Origin: Verrucomicrobia subdivision 3 bacterium UBA693
GTDB lineage: Bacteria; Verrucomicrobiota; Verrucomicrobiia; Limisphaerales; UBA8199
Direction: 5' to 3'
Assembly: GCA_002298785.1 (NCBI GenBank)
Contig: DBMR01000059.1
Span: forward strand, 248,001-312,000
DNA length: 64,000 nt
The notes under the pieces: model-generated
What the model was told of the DNA's origin: nothing
Databases searched by the model: none
Seen by the model: only the letters and a program-made list of their open reading frames with translations
Shown: piece after piece, positions 36,516 through 45,930 of the stretch
Position numbering within the stretch: position 1 is the first letter of the stretch
Layout of the letters: each line of letters starts with the position of its first letter
Program-made: the position numbers and the translations under genes

Positions 36516-37415
36516 ATGAGACGCAAGCTACTAGTAACCGGCGCGCACGGATTTGTGGCCGGGAGTGTTCTGGCGCAAGCAGGCGCAGAGTGGGACCTCC
36601 ATGCTGTTTCGCGCAGCGCTGGGCCATCGCAACCCGGGGAAACGGCATGGCATCGATGTGATCCGCTTGAGCCCGGAGCGATGTCGGGCCTGATCAGCAC
36701 CTTGCGACCACACGCGGTGATTCACACCGCAGCACTCGCCGACATCGACTTTTGCCAGGCAAATCCTGAGGCGGCGCATGCGGTAAATGTCGGGCTAACC
36801 CGAGAACTTGCCCGGGGCTGCGCCCAGAGTGGGACTCGGTTGGTATTCTGCTCGACCGACACGGTTTTCGACGGCGAACATGCGCCCTACGCTGAGGACG
36901 CCGCAAGTGGTCCGGTAAATGTGTACGCGGAGACCAAAATTGCCGCGGAAGCCGCAGTTCGTGAATTGGGGTCGCTGGGGGTGATTGCCCGACTGGCGTT
37001 AGTGATGGGCCTGCCGCTTATCGGAGCGGGCAATTCGTTCCTGGTTCGGATGCTCGCCACCCTTGAGGCCGGTCGACAGGTGGCAGTGCCCGAGCGGGAG
37101 GTGCGCACCCCTGTGGACGTGGTCACCGCCGGGAGAGCGCTACTGGAACTGGCAGGGAGTGAGTTGGCCGGTAATTTTCACCTGGCCGGACTGAGCCGGG
37201 TAAATCGTGTGGAACTGGCGCGCCTCATTGCGGCGCGATTTGGCTACAACCAAAATCTGGTCACGGCGCTGCCGTCCACGGCATCTTCGGGACGGGCATT
37301 GCGGCCGCGGGACATCTCCTTGGGCACGGAGCGGACCCGCGCGGCACTGACCACTCCTTTGCTTCCCGTTGAAGCCGGGATTGAGTTGATTTTGAAGATG
37401 AAAGGCAATCAATGA
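36516..37415 (+). CDS. RmlD-like sugar-nucleotide reductase/epimerase
   Basis: The 299-aa protein is an extended SDR with the N-terminal nucleotide-binding loop TGAHGFVAG (8-16) and the catalytic pair in YAETK (Tyr137, Lys141). The Ser of FCSTDTVFDG matches the RmlD signature. ALADIDFCQANPEAAHAVN is typical of dTDP-4-dehydrorhamnose reductases. It probably reduces or epimerises a nucleotide-linked deoxysugar. It ends in ATGA, overlapping the start of the DegT aminotransferase, so both belong to one pathway, though no rmlABC is nearby. Confidence 0.85.
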   Translation: MRRKLLVTGAHGFVAGSVLAQAGAEWDLHAVSRSAGPSQPGETAWHRCDPLEPGAMSGLISTLRPHAVIHTAALADIDFCQANPEAAHAVNVGLTRELARGCAQSGTRLVFCSTDTVFDGEHAPYAEDAASGPVNVYAETKIAAEAAVRELGSLGVIARLALVMGLPLIGAGNSFLVRMLATLEAGRQVAVPEREVRTPVDVVTAGRALLELAGSELAGNFHLAGLSRVNRVELARLIAARFGYNQNLVTALPSTASSGRALRPRDISLGTERTRAALTTPLLPVEAGIELILKMKGNQ

Positions 37416-38611
37416 GCACACCGAAGATCAAATTTGACCTCCAAATTAAATACGGCTCGGAATATGGGGAGGAAGAAGAAAAAGCCGTGTTGCAAGTGCT
37501 ACGGCAAGGCGCGCCGACAAGTGGGGAGGCTTGCATTGAATTTGAGCGGGAATTTGCCGCCTATTGTGGCGTGGCGCACGCACGCGCGGTCAGCAACGGC
37601 ACCGCGGCACTGTTTTTGTCCTTGGTGGCGCTAAATGTGAAGCCCGGGGATCGGGTGCTGACGACACCGCTGACCTGGATTGCGACGGCGGCAGCGGGCG
37701 CCACCCTTGGTGCCGAAGTGGATTTCGTGGACGTGGATCCCGAAACGTTTAATTTGAATCCGAGCGAGTTAGAATCAAAGATAACCCCGAATACCAAGGC
37801 CATTTTGCCGGTGCACCTCTACGGCCAATGCTGCGAGATGGATGCTATCCTGGCCATCGCTCAGCGGCACGGGGTGGCGGTGGTGGAGGATGCCTGTCAT
37901 GCGGTAGGCGCGGATTACCATGGACGCAAAGCCGGAAGCATGGGCGCGACGGGGTGCTTTAGTTTCCACGAGCAGAAGAACATCTCGACGCTGGGTGAAG
38001 GCGGCATGGTGACGACCAATGACCCCGCAATTTTTGAACGGGTGGCGCTGTACCGCTCGCATTGCACCCGGGTCTACGGGCGTAGCACCAAATATTGCTC
38101 GCTCGACGAGGATCGAGTCCCGATGGGCAAACGGTTTTGGTGGCAGGACTTTGACGATTGCGGATACAACTTCCGAATGACGGATGTCCAGGGAGCGGTT
38201 GGCATCGTGCAACTGAGAAAACTGGATCAACTCAACCAACGGCGGATCGACAACGCCGCGTATATTACGGCTGGTCTGGAAGGTGTCCCGGGGCTCACCT
38301 TGCCCAAGGTCCAGCCCGGCTGCAAACACGTCTTCCACCTGTACCCGATTCTAATCGACCCGGTCGCGTATGGTTCGAGCAAAGAGGACTTCATTCACGT
38401 GATGTTGTACGAAAAAGGGATTAGAGTCGGCACTCACTACACGCCATTGCACTATATGACCGCGTTTCGCAATCGGGGATTCCGCAAGGGCCAATTCCCG
38501 GTCGCGGAAAGATTGACGGAAAGGCTGGTGACTCTTCCGATCAACCCGCGCCAACCGCGCGAGGCGCTGGATTATCTCGTGGAAAGCATTCGGAGTCTGC
38601 GTCGTGGGTAA
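37412..38611 (+). CDS. DegT/DnrJ/EryC1/StrS sugar aminotransferase
   Basis: The 399-aa protein has the PLP-dependent DegT fold, with the catalytic Lys189 in FSFHEQKNISTLGEGG. SNGTAALFLSLVAL (phosphate site), VVEDACHAVGADYHG and the C-terminal HYTPLHYMTAF are also typical. Such enzymes add an amino group to a keto-sugar nucleotide. Downstream of an RmlD-like reductase and before a membrane transporter it suggests amino-sugar decoration of surface glycans. A four-nt overlap with the upstream gene and an eight-nt overlap with the downstream one imply coupled translation. Confidence 0.88.
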   Translation: MSTPKIKFDLQIKYGSEYGEEEEKAVLQVLRQGAPTSGEACIEFEREFAAYCGVAHARAVSNGTAALFLSLVALNVKPGDRVLTTPLTWIATAAAGATLGAEVDFVDVDPETFNLNPSELESKITPNTKAILPVHLYGQCCEMDAILAIAQRHGVAVVEDACHAVGADYHGRKAGSMGATGCFSFHEQKNISTLGEGGMVTTNDPAIFERVALYRSHCTRVYGRSTKYCSLDEDRVPMGKRFWWQDFDDCGYNFRMTDVQGAVGIVQLRKLDQLNQRRIDNAAYITAGLEGVPGLTLPKVQPGCKHVFHLYPILIDPVAYGSSKEDFIHVMLYEKGIRVGTHYTPLHYMTAFRNRGFRKGQFPVAERLTERLVTLPINPRQPREALDYLVESIRSLRRG

Positions 38612-39914
38612 TGCCATCAACGCGCAGGGGGCGCCGCTCTCTCCTGAGCACCAGGCCTGGCGGCGGCGTGTCCTGATCGCCACTTACCTGGGCTATGGCG
38701 GGTATTACCTGACGCGGAAAGCCTTCACGATCTGCAAGACCTCGATCGCGAAAGATCTGAATTGGAACCTGGGTGACACTGCGCACATCTGGAGCGCCTT
38801 CCTGGTGGCCTACATGCTGGGTATGTTCATCAACAGCTTTGTCGGTCGCCGCTGGGGGCCCAGGGTGCTGCTGCTGGGTGGTCTAGGGATCTCACTGGCC
38901 TGCAATGTCGTTTTTGGCTTTGCCAATTCCTTCGCGACTTTCCTGGTGTTTATGTTCTTCAACGGGCTGGTCCAGGCCAGCGGTTGGCCCGGGAGTGTCG
39001 GAGGGGTGTCCCACTGGTTGCGCCCGGACGAACGGGGTACGATCATGGGTTTTTGGTCGACGAATTACCTCTTCGGCAACATGCTGGTAAAATCAGTCGG
39101 CGGCTTCCTCTTGGGGAGCTATGGCTGGCGCTGGTCCTTTTTTGGTTGCACGCTCGTGAGTTTTGCCACCTGGTGGCTCATCTATTTCTGGCAACGCAAC
39201 CGGCCGGAAGCAGTCGGGCTGACGCCGATCGTTGAGAATCAACCAGATCAAGAGCGGGCCGTGCAGGCATCCCAGGAGGACCGCGTGACGCTCAAACAAT
39301 ACGCGCGCTTGGCCACGAATCCCATCATCCTGGCCATGGGGGCGAGTTACTTTTGCATCAAATTTCTGCGTTACGCTCTCGATTCCTGGTTGCCGGCGTT
39401 TCTGAATATCCAGGGAATGGATGTCGCCCACGCCAGCTATTACTCCCAGATCTTCGATTTCGCAGGTTTGGGTGGAGTGCTGCTGGCTGGCTGGGCTTTG
39501 GATAACTGGTTTCGAGGTAATTGGGCCGCAGTTTGCGCCTGCATGGCCCTGGGAGTAATTGCGGGATATGAAGCGGTGATTCAATTTGGTGGCAGCCCGA
39601 TTGCCGTGTCGCTGTGTTTTGGCCTGGTCGGCTTCATGTTATATGGACCGGACACTCTTCTTTGCGGAGCTGCTTCGGTTGAAGTAGCGGGAGAAAAGAA
39701 CGCCGTGGCAGTGGCCGGGCTGGTGAATGGTATAGGCAGCCTGGGTTCGGTGTTGCAGGAGCAGGTCATCGGCTGGCTGGTGCGGAGCGATGTGCAGGCC
39801 GGCATGCGTAACACCAACCGGTTGGCGCTGGGAGTGAGCGTGGTGATGACCTGCCTGTTGGGCGCTGTGGCTTGGCGGCTGCACTTTCTGCGCCGCCGAC
39901 AGCGCATGCCATAG
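38604..39914 (+). CDS. MFS transporter, organophosphate:phosphate antiporter-like
   Basis: The 436-aa protein starts with GTG inside the DegT gene. It has about 12 membrane segments and resembles the GlpT/UhpT/UhpC family: YYLTRKAFTICKTSIAKDL, GWPGSVGGVSHWLRPDERG (the loop 2/3 signature) and FWSTNYLFGNMLVK. It would move a phosphorylated sugar or glycerol-3-phosphate across the inner membrane in exchange for phosphate. The substrate is not readable. The close coupling to two sugar genes suggests a shared sugar pathway. Confidence 0.85.
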   Translation: MGNAINAQGAPLSPEHQAWRRRVLIATYLGYGGYYLTRKAFTICKTSIAKDLNWNLGDTAHIWSAFLVAYMLGMFINSFVGRRWGPRVLLLGGLGISLACNVVFGFANSFATFLVFMFFNGLVQASGWPGSVGGVSHWLRPDERGTIMGFWSTNYLFGNMLVKSVGGFLLGSYGWRWSFFGCTLVSFATWWLIYFWQRNRPEAVGLTPIVENQPDQERAVQASQEDRVTLKQYARLATNPIILAMGASYFCIKFLRYALDSWLPAFLNIQGMDVAHASYYSQIFDFAGLGGVLLAGWALDNWFRGNWAAVCACMALGVIAGYEAVIQFGGSPIAVSLCFGLVGFMLYGPDTLLCGAASVEVAGEKNAVAVAGLVNGIGSLGSVLQEQVIGWLVRSDVQAGMRNTNRLALGVSVVMTCLLGAVAWRLHFLRRRQRMP

Positions 39915-39920
39915 CCTGTT

Positions 39921-41957
39921 CTACATCCCAAGACCAGCGAACGACAGGCTCTCATCAAGCCAGGTGTCCGAAGCGAGCACCGACTGCCGTTGTTTGTAGG
40001 CCAGCGCCTGTGCCCGGTTTTGAGCGATCTTGAAGGCGGTGACATCAAGCCAGCGTGGTCGTCCGGCGCTCGTCTGCACTCGGCGCAAAACGCTAGCCAG
40101 GGGGCCGGGTAAATGTCGCGTCAGCAATTCGTCCTCCTGGCTGACCAAAGCCTGGCACGAGCCAGGATCCCCCTGCCGAGCAGCGCGACCGAACAACTGC
40201 CGGTCCACCCGCCCGGATTCATGACGTTCGGTCGCCAGGACGTGCAGGCCGCCATTGGCGGCAACGCCTGGGCCGAGTTTGATGTCCGTGCCGCGTCCGG
40301 CCATGTTGGTGGCAATCGTAATGCATCCCGCCTGCCCTGCCTGGGCCACGATGACGGCTTCGTCCTGGTGGCGCACGGCGTTCAAAACGCGACATTCCAA
40401 ATGCCGCTCCGCCAGTAGCAGCGCCAGTTTTTCGCTGGCGTCCACGTTCCTGGTACCTACCAGAATCGGTCGGCCAGTGGCGTGTAACCGAACGATCTCA
40501 TCGGCCACGGCGAGCCATTTGCTGGCCGCCGTGGCAAAAACAGCATCCGGCCAATGTTTGCGCACGCAGGGGCGATTGGTGGGAATGGGCACGACTCGTA
40601 GTCTGTAAATCTGCCAGAACTCACCTGCGGCTTCCCGCGCCGTACCGGTCATCCCGGAAAGCCGGGCAAAGCAGCGGAAAAATCTCTGAAAACTAAGGCG
40701 AGCTATGGTTTCGGAAGGGTCCGATAGCGGCAGGTTTTCCTTAGCCTCGATCGCCTGGTGCAGTCCCTGGCGCCAGGTGCGCTGGGCCATTTGACGCCCG
40801 GTGAACTCATCCACAATCACGATTCGGCCGTCCGAGATGATATACTGTTTGTCACGCAAGAAGAACTCTCTGGCCACCAGCGCCTGCCGGATAAGTTCCT
40901 CGCGGCGGCCTTCCCCACGCCACAACCCTTCCAGCGTATCGCAATTAATGGCCAAGCTTTCGCGTCCTGCGGAGGTCAATTCAATTTCGCGAAATCGTGA
41001 GTCGACCCGGTAATCCGTGCCGCGGACCAGGTTATCGGCGATTTGCTTGGCTGTGGTAACAGCGCCGACCAAATAGGGATTCGGCCGTGGTTGCGAAATG
41101 ATCAACGGGGTTACGGCTTCGTCGATGAGGACACTGTCGGCTTCATCCACGATCGCGGTGTGCAGGCCGCGCAGCACGAGGCCGTCGTCACCGACGGTGC
41201 CCCGCGGACGCAGCCAGGTCCGCAGCAACCGGCGCGTCGGATTGGTCAGGGAACCAAGGCGGAGGCGGTCGCGGAGAAAGTCCGCCAGCAATTCCTTGCT
41301 GGTCACATAAGTGACATCCGCACTATAGCCCTTGCGACGGTCCGGGATCCCCATTGAGGCCGTAACCGCACCAACGCGCACACCGCAAAAGGTGCACAGC
41401 GGCCGCATCCAATCCGAGTCCCGCTCAACCAGGTAATCGTTTACAGTCACGATATGGCATGGCAACCGTGACCAGCCTGCCAGCACAGCGGCGAGGCCGG
41501 CGGTTAAGGTTTTTCCCTCGCCAGTGGCCATTTCGGGGAGCCAACCGTGATGAAGGGCGAGCGCGCCCATGATCTGGACCAGGAATGGCCGCAGACCGAG
41601 TTTGCGATCTGCCGCCTCCCGAATGGCGGCCAGTGCTGGTATTAGCTGGGTCTGAGCGTCCTTGCCACCGCGACGAAAGCGCTCTCGAAATCCCATCAGC
41701 TTTTCGTGCAATTCGTGATCCCCCAACTCGATCCAGTCCGGAGCCAGGGCGTCAACGGCTTCAGCTTGGGCACGCAAGCGTCCAACAATACTCGGCCGGC
41801 GGTGGGCAGTTCCCACCAGTTGATGCACCTTGGCGTCAAGCCCTTTGAATAGAGGCGCGGGATGCGGTTGCCGAACCTGGCGGTAGATTTGCGACGGGGT
41901 GATCAAAGTCAAATTTGATATCGCTTCTGGAGCAATTGCCAGAGTCGGCGCAGCCAA
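39921..41957 (-). CDS. Compact SecA-like ATPase
   Basis: The 678-aa protein keeps all SecA motor motifs: GEGKT (146-150), DEADSVLIDEAVTPLI (271-286), then IVDEFTGRQM and GLHQAIEAKEN (381-408), TNMAGRGTD (550-558) and QLFGRAARQGDPGS (587-600). A preprotein-cross-linking-like insert lies at about 290-380. The chain ends inside the first long scaffold helix (FKIAQNRAQALAYKQRQ), so the helical wing and the Cys-rich C-terminal tail of housekeeping SecA (about 900 aa) are missing. The TTG at 41957 lies inside the M50 gene; another TTG at 41912 overlaps its stop as TTGA and is a good alternative, giving 663 aa. It is the last gene of the secretion-like cluster and may power export of a special substrate. 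Confidence 0.87.
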   Translation of the reverse strand: MAAPTLAIAPEAISNLTLITPSQIYRQVRQPHPAPLFKGLDAKVHQLVGTAHRRPSIVGRLRAQAEAVDALAPDWIELGDHELHEKLMGFRERFRRGGKDAQTQLIPALAAIREAADRKLGLRPFLVQIMGALALHHGWLPEMATGEGKTLTAGLAAVLAGWSRLPCHIVTVNDYLVERDSDWMRPLCTFCGVRVGAVTASMGIPDRRKGYSADVTYVTSKELLADFLRDRLRLGSLTNPTRRLLRTWLRPRGTVGDDGLVLRGLHTAIVDEADSVLIDEAVTPLIISQPRPNPYLVGAVTTAKQIADNLVRGTDYRVDSRFREIELTSAGRESLAINCDTLEGLWRGEGRREELIRQALVAREFFLRDKQYIISDGRIVIVDEFTGRQMAQRTWRQGLHQAIEAKENLPLSDPSETIARLSFQRFFRCFARLSGMTGTAREAAGEFWQIYRLRVVPIPTNRPCVRKHWPDAVFATAASKWLAVADEIVRLHATGRPILVGTRNVDASEKLALLLAERHLECRVLNAVRHQDEAVIVAQAGQAGCITIATNMAGRGTDIKLGPGVAANGGLHVLATERHESGRVDRQLFGRAARQGDPGSCQALVSQEDELLTRHLPGPLASVLRRVQTSAGRPRWLDVTAFKIAQNRAQALAYKQRQSVLASDTWLDESLSFAGLGM

Positions 41958-44059
41958 CGAGGTAATAGCGGCTCAGGCTCGAGAGCAAAGCGAATGGTGC
42001 CAGACCGGCCATGCACCAAAGCCACTGACTTGCTGGGGTACAAGGCCGCGTGGAGCTCAAAGAAAGCCTCGCGCGCTTTTTCAGGTTCGTTGGGATTTAC
42101 CGGCACTTCACCACCGGCTGCCCAGCCCAAAGCGGCTGAAGGCAGCGTTTGCTTACCTCCCGCGATGGCATTCCATTGGGACACTGGAAGCACCTCGCCA
42201 GCCTGGCCGCGCAAGCGCACTTCCCCGTCCCGTGGCTTGCGGGCGAAGGCCGCGTCGGCATCGGTCTGAGGCACCGTGGCGACAAATTCAAAGGTGTTCG
42301 AATTCACCACCAGGCCAAGCGGGGTGCCGCGATTGACCCTACGCCCTATCAACTCGTCTACACGAGGCGCGACCCAGGTGCCGTCGTGGCGCGCGCGCAC
42401 AATCAATAGTTCCTGATCAGCCTTGAGTTTCAGCAGTTGCCGGGTGTTAGACTCCAGTTTGGCGCGCAAAGGCATGAGATCGGCATTCGTGCGGCTTAGC
42501 GCCTGGCGCAATCGGGACTCCGCTTCCTGCGTCCGCGCCATGGCCCCCTGGATATCCAGGACGAGCTCCGGATTGGATAACTCAAGCAATGGTTGTCCCT
42601 GGACCACCTTGCCTCCGGGCGTAGCCAGAATTCTGCGCACCACTCCTGCAGTCTCATTATTCACTTGGGTCCGTTCACTGGCCTGAAGCACTCCGGGCGC
42701 ACGGAAGTGATTCGGAAACGGAATAACAGCCAGCAACGTCAGCACTGCGGCCAATAGAACGAAGGTCACCGCAGCAGCCCGCCACCGCACTCGAGCAAGG
42801 CGCGGGCTGGTGGCCAGGTAATATGCAAATTTGCCTACCGGCACGGTGACCCACGAAATGAGACAGATCAGTGCCATGACGATTCCCAGGATCAGAAAAC
42901 GGTCCGCGACGACCAGCAGCACGCCCGCAAATACGATCACCCGGTAGATCCCGCTCGTGATGCCAAACACCACCAACCAGGACGCTTCCTTCCGCGTGAG
43001 CGCGGGGCTCGATGAATTCTTTACTCCGAAGACGTAATGTTCCCACCAGTGCCGAAGTTGCTGATTGGCACGCTGCGACAGGTTGGGAATTTCCAGGAGA
43101 TCTGACAGGATGTAGTACCCATCGAAGCGCAGCAGAGGGTTCAGGTTGAACACGAGAGTAGAAACGGACGCCACGAACATCATGTTATAAGCGAGGCTGT
43201 GCAGCGTACCCGGAGCGGTATTGACCCACACAAAAGCGGCAATGGCGGCGAAGAACAGCTCCACGATCATGCCCGCAGCCCCGACCAGCGCGCGTTGCCA
43301 GCGGCTGCGCAGGCCCCAACTGGAAGACGCGTCGACGTACGGAACCGGTGTAAAAATCATGAGCATGATTCCCATCACGTGCACTTCGCCGCCGAACTTT
43401 CGGCAAAAAAAGGCGTGCCCAAATTCGTGAATCGTCTTGGTAAGGACCAACCCAGCATAGAGCAGAACCAGGTTCCCGGGGGCCAACACCCCCTGCCCCT
43501 GATTGCGCACCTCCGGCCAATGGTCCATGACGGCCTTGATTGCCCATCCCACTACGAGCAGCCACGCTACAGCCCCTGCGCGACTGATCAGGCGCCCCAC
43601 CAGCGGCAGCGCCGCCACCAGGAAGCGGTCCGGATCCAGCAGCGGGAAGCGAATAAACATGAGATTCAGCAACCTCCCAGTGATTTCGCGCTGCCGACGT
43701 TTCTTGAAGCGATCGAAAAGTTGCGCCGTGTCCACTGCCTCCTCGTATTGCAGGAGGTTCGCGAAATTCAACTGGGCCAATAATTGCAGGACCGCCTCCT
43801 GCCCCGGAGCTTCGTCGGGAAACTTCTGCACACATTCCTGCCAGACCTGCTCAACGGTGCGTTCCGGGCGCAAGCGCCCGACGAACTCGTAAGCGGCCGG
43901 GCGCAAGCGGAAGTACTGGTTGCTGAACGGATTTTGGAGGACGAACCAACGTTCTCCACGGAAATATTGGCGTTGCACCAGCACTCCAGTTCGCAAATAA
44001 AGCCGCTGGGAGGCGATGCGGTACCAGGATTCGCTGAAGGTGCTCGGTAACTCGGCCAT
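41909..44059 (-). CDS. PqqD-like / M50 peptidase / HlyD fusion membrane protein
   Basis: The 716-aa protein has an N-terminal PqqD-like winged domain (about 20-105). The site-2-protease-type core follows with TIHEFGHAF (HExxH at 211-215) and NLNPLLRFDG (Asp313), in several membrane segments (about 160-430). The C-terminal 250 residues are a HlyD-like biotinyl-lipoyl hairpin and barrel (APGVLQASERTQVNNETAGV, ATPGGKVVQGQPLLEL, coiled coil 500-560). This matches the putative peptide zinc metalloprotease family found in export gene clusters. It may cut or thread an exported substrate (inference). It starts 3 nt after the GAF-HlyD gene and overlaps the SecA-like gene by up to 49 nt. Confidence 0.87.
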   Translation of the reverse strand: MAELPSTFSESWYRIASQRLYLRTGVLVQRQYFRGERWFVLQNPFSNQYFRLRPAAYEFVGRLRPERTVEQVWQECVQKFPDEAPGQEAVLQLLAQLNFANLLQYEEAVDTAQLFDRFKKRRQREITGRLLNLMFIRFPLLDPDRFLVAALPLVGRLISRAGAVAWLLVVGWAIKAVMDHWPEVRNQGQGVLAPGNLVLLYAGLVLTKTIHEFGHAFFCRKFGGEVHVMGIMLMIFTPVPYVDASSSWGLRSRWQRALVGAAGMIVELFFAAIAAFVWVNTAPGTLHSLAYNMMFVASVSTLVFNLNPLLRFDGYYILSDLLEIPNLSQRANQQLRHWWEHYVFGVKNSSSPALTRKEASWLVVFGITSGIYRVIVFAGVLLVVADRFLILGIVMALICLISWVTVPVGKFAYYLATSPRLARVRWRAAAVTFVLLAAVLTLLAVIPFPNHFRAPGVLQASERTQVNNETAGVVRRILATPGGKVVQGQPLLELSNPELVLDIQGAMARTQEAESRLRQALSRTNADLMPLRAKLESNTRQLLKLKADQELLIVRARHDGTWVAPRVDELIGRRVNRGTPLGLVVNSNTFEFVATVPQTDADAAFARKPRDGEVRLRGQAGEVLPVSQWNAIAGGKQTLPSAALGWAAGGEVPVNPNEPEKAREAFFELHAALYPSKSVALVHGRSGTIRFALEPEPLLPRWLRRLWQLLQKRYQI

Positions 44060-44062
44060 GGA

Positions 44063-45922
44063 TCACCACCAGAGCTTGAGGCGCAGAAAATCGATAGTGC
44101 GGTGCGTCAAAATCCAAAGCAGGGAGCGCTTCTCCACCGAGAGCTTGCACACCCCGCTCATGCCTGGGCGCCACCACGGCTGGACGGCTTGCTGCACCGC
44201 GCATCGAATCAGAAACACATTGGCTTCGGTTTTGGGCATGGCCGCTTGTTCAATGGTCTGAATCCGCACCGCAAACTTCAACTTGGGCTGGCTGACAAAC
44301 GCAATCTCCCCCGAGGATTTGCCCAGCACTTCATGGATATCGCGTTCGTTGATCTCAGCTTCGACGTAGAGCGTGTCAATGCGGGCGACCTTCATCAAAA
44401 CCTCCGCGGTTTTCACTGGGGCGCCCAGGTGCTCGCGCAGATCGCCCTCCACAACCACCCCGTCAAACGGGCTGCGAATGGTCGCGTGTGCAATTCGATA
44501 GCGTGTGGTCTCGAGCCGCGCCCGGGATTCCTCTGCCAGCGCTTCTGCGATGCGCATATCGGCCAGGGCGTGCGCGGCCCGCGCTTTTTCCGCTTCCCGT
44601 TGATAGCGGTTTAGATCCGCAAGCGCGAAGGACTCCTCCAGTTCTAACTCAGCGGTCTTAAGCTTGACCAGGGGAGCATTGGACAGGACACGATCACCCG
44701 GTCGGGCCAGCACCTGGTCAATAAAACCCTCGAACGGTGCGGTCTGGTAGCTTAGTTCATCACTGCGCAGGGTGAAATTGCCTTCCACTCGGTAAGGCAC
44801 GCGCAAGCAGACCAGTAGTAGCAGCGCCACGGTGATGACGAGCGCCAGCACCTTGGCCCAGGTATGTTCCGGCCCAATCCAGCGGCCTAGATTCTGCCTG
44901 GCGGTTATAGCCCAGCGGGCACCGAACCACAAATCCTGGTAGCGCAGATCGGCCAGGCGCGGGGAAGCCAGATCGCAGCCCAGTCGCAACTGCTGCAATT
45001 CCAATTCGGTGAACGCCGCGCTCTGCCGTTCACAAAGCAACACCGCCACGGGTGCTTCGCCCGCCCGCAGTGGCAGTGAGCACAGGAATGGCACTTTTTG
45101 GTTTTCCGCAAAACGTGCGTGATCCCGGCTGATTACCGAGGCATCTTCCGGAGCCGGCCACACGACCTCATCATCCTGGTCCAGCGTTTCCTCCATGGCA
45201 GTCTCCAGATCCTGGGCGGCTGCCATTTGCCGGTCAAATTTTTCGGTGTGACTGATGGCTTTAAGCCTGACGAATCCGCCTTGCAGCCAGCCCAAGCTCA
45301 CCCGGTCGCATTTGAAGCGTGTAGCAATCCCGTTGCAGAGAGCCATGGCTGTCGCCAGGAATCTCTTTTCGGCGCTTACGGTCGCGGTAAGATCGAGGAC
45401 CGAAGAGAACTTCTCGACATCCGCGCGGGCCTGACGGGCACCAAGGTTGCCCTGATAAACCTCCGGCGTGGTAGCGGCCAACCGCATGCGAACAAAGCGT
45501 TCCCTAACGACTGCTTCGCTCATCTCGCTGACCAGTGCCGCCAGCACACACTCCTCTTGCTGCTGCAATTCCAATCTGGTGACAAGGAGATAGCCCCCCG
45601 AGGCGCCGGCAGATTTGGGATCCAGTGCCTGGAGCAGCCCCCCAGACGCCAGTGCCTGGTTGGCCACGGTTTCCAATTGGGTGAGAAACACCGTGACCAT
45701 TTTCGAGGGCGGCGTTTCGCCCGGCCAATCCATCAACCGACGCCAGGGTTGGCCAGACTTCCGGGCTAGCAGCACCAACTTGTCCGCTTGGGTCAATTGG
45801 AGGACTGCGACCAGGAAGCGCGGCCAAAAATCTTTGGGAGCTCCTGTGAACTGTCGCAACAGGACCAGTTCGTTTAGCGCCACGTCGATCGAGGAGAGGG
45901 ATGCGGCCGGTTGATCAGGCAT
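44063..45922 (-). CDS. GAF-HlyD fusion membrane protein
   Basis: The 619-aa protein has a poorly conserved N-terminal domain (about 10-160), a GAF-like domain (about 170-322, FLATAMALCNGIATRF, VPFLCSLPLRAGEAPVAVLL), one membrane segment (355-374), and a HlyD-type adaptor part (380-600). The adaptor contains FEGFIDQVLARPGD, a coiled-coil hairpin and ATIRSPFDGVVVEGDL. The GAF part lies before the single membrane span and so is predicted cytosolic, and could sense a ligand that gates an export channel. The adaptor would be periplasmic. The gene begins 8 nt after the small HlyD-like adaptor and ends 3 nt before the M50 gene. Confidence 0.82.
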   Translation of the reverse strand: MPDQPAASLSSIDVALNELVLLRQFTGAPKDFWPRFLVAVLQLTQADKLVLLARKSGQPWRRLMDWPGETPPSKMVTVFLTQLETVANQALASGGLLQALDPKSAGASGGYLLVTRLELQQQEECVLAALVSEMSEAVVRERFVRMRLAATTPEVYQGNLGARQARADVEKFSSVLDLTATVSAEKRFLATAMALCNGIATRFKCDRVSLGWLQGGFVRLKAISHTEKFDRQMAAAQDLETAMEETLDQDDEVVWPAPEDASVISRDHARFAENQKVPFLCSLPLRAGEAPVAVLLCERQSAAFTELELQQLRLGCDLASPRLADLRYQDLWFGARWAITARQNLGRWIGPEHTWAKVLALVITVALLLLVCLRVPYRVEGNFTLRSDELSYQTAPFEGFIDQVLARPGDRVLSNAPLVKLKTAELELEESFALADLNRYQREAEKARAAHALADMRIAEALAEESRARLETTRYRIAHATIRSPFDGVVVEGDLREHLGAPVKTAEVLMKVARIDTLYVEAEINERDIHEVLGKSSGEIAFVSQPKLKFAVRIQTIEQAAMPKTEANVFLIRCAVQQAVQPWWRPGMSGVCKLSVEKRSLLWILTHRTIDFLRLKLWW

Positions 45923-45930
45923 GTTTCCTC

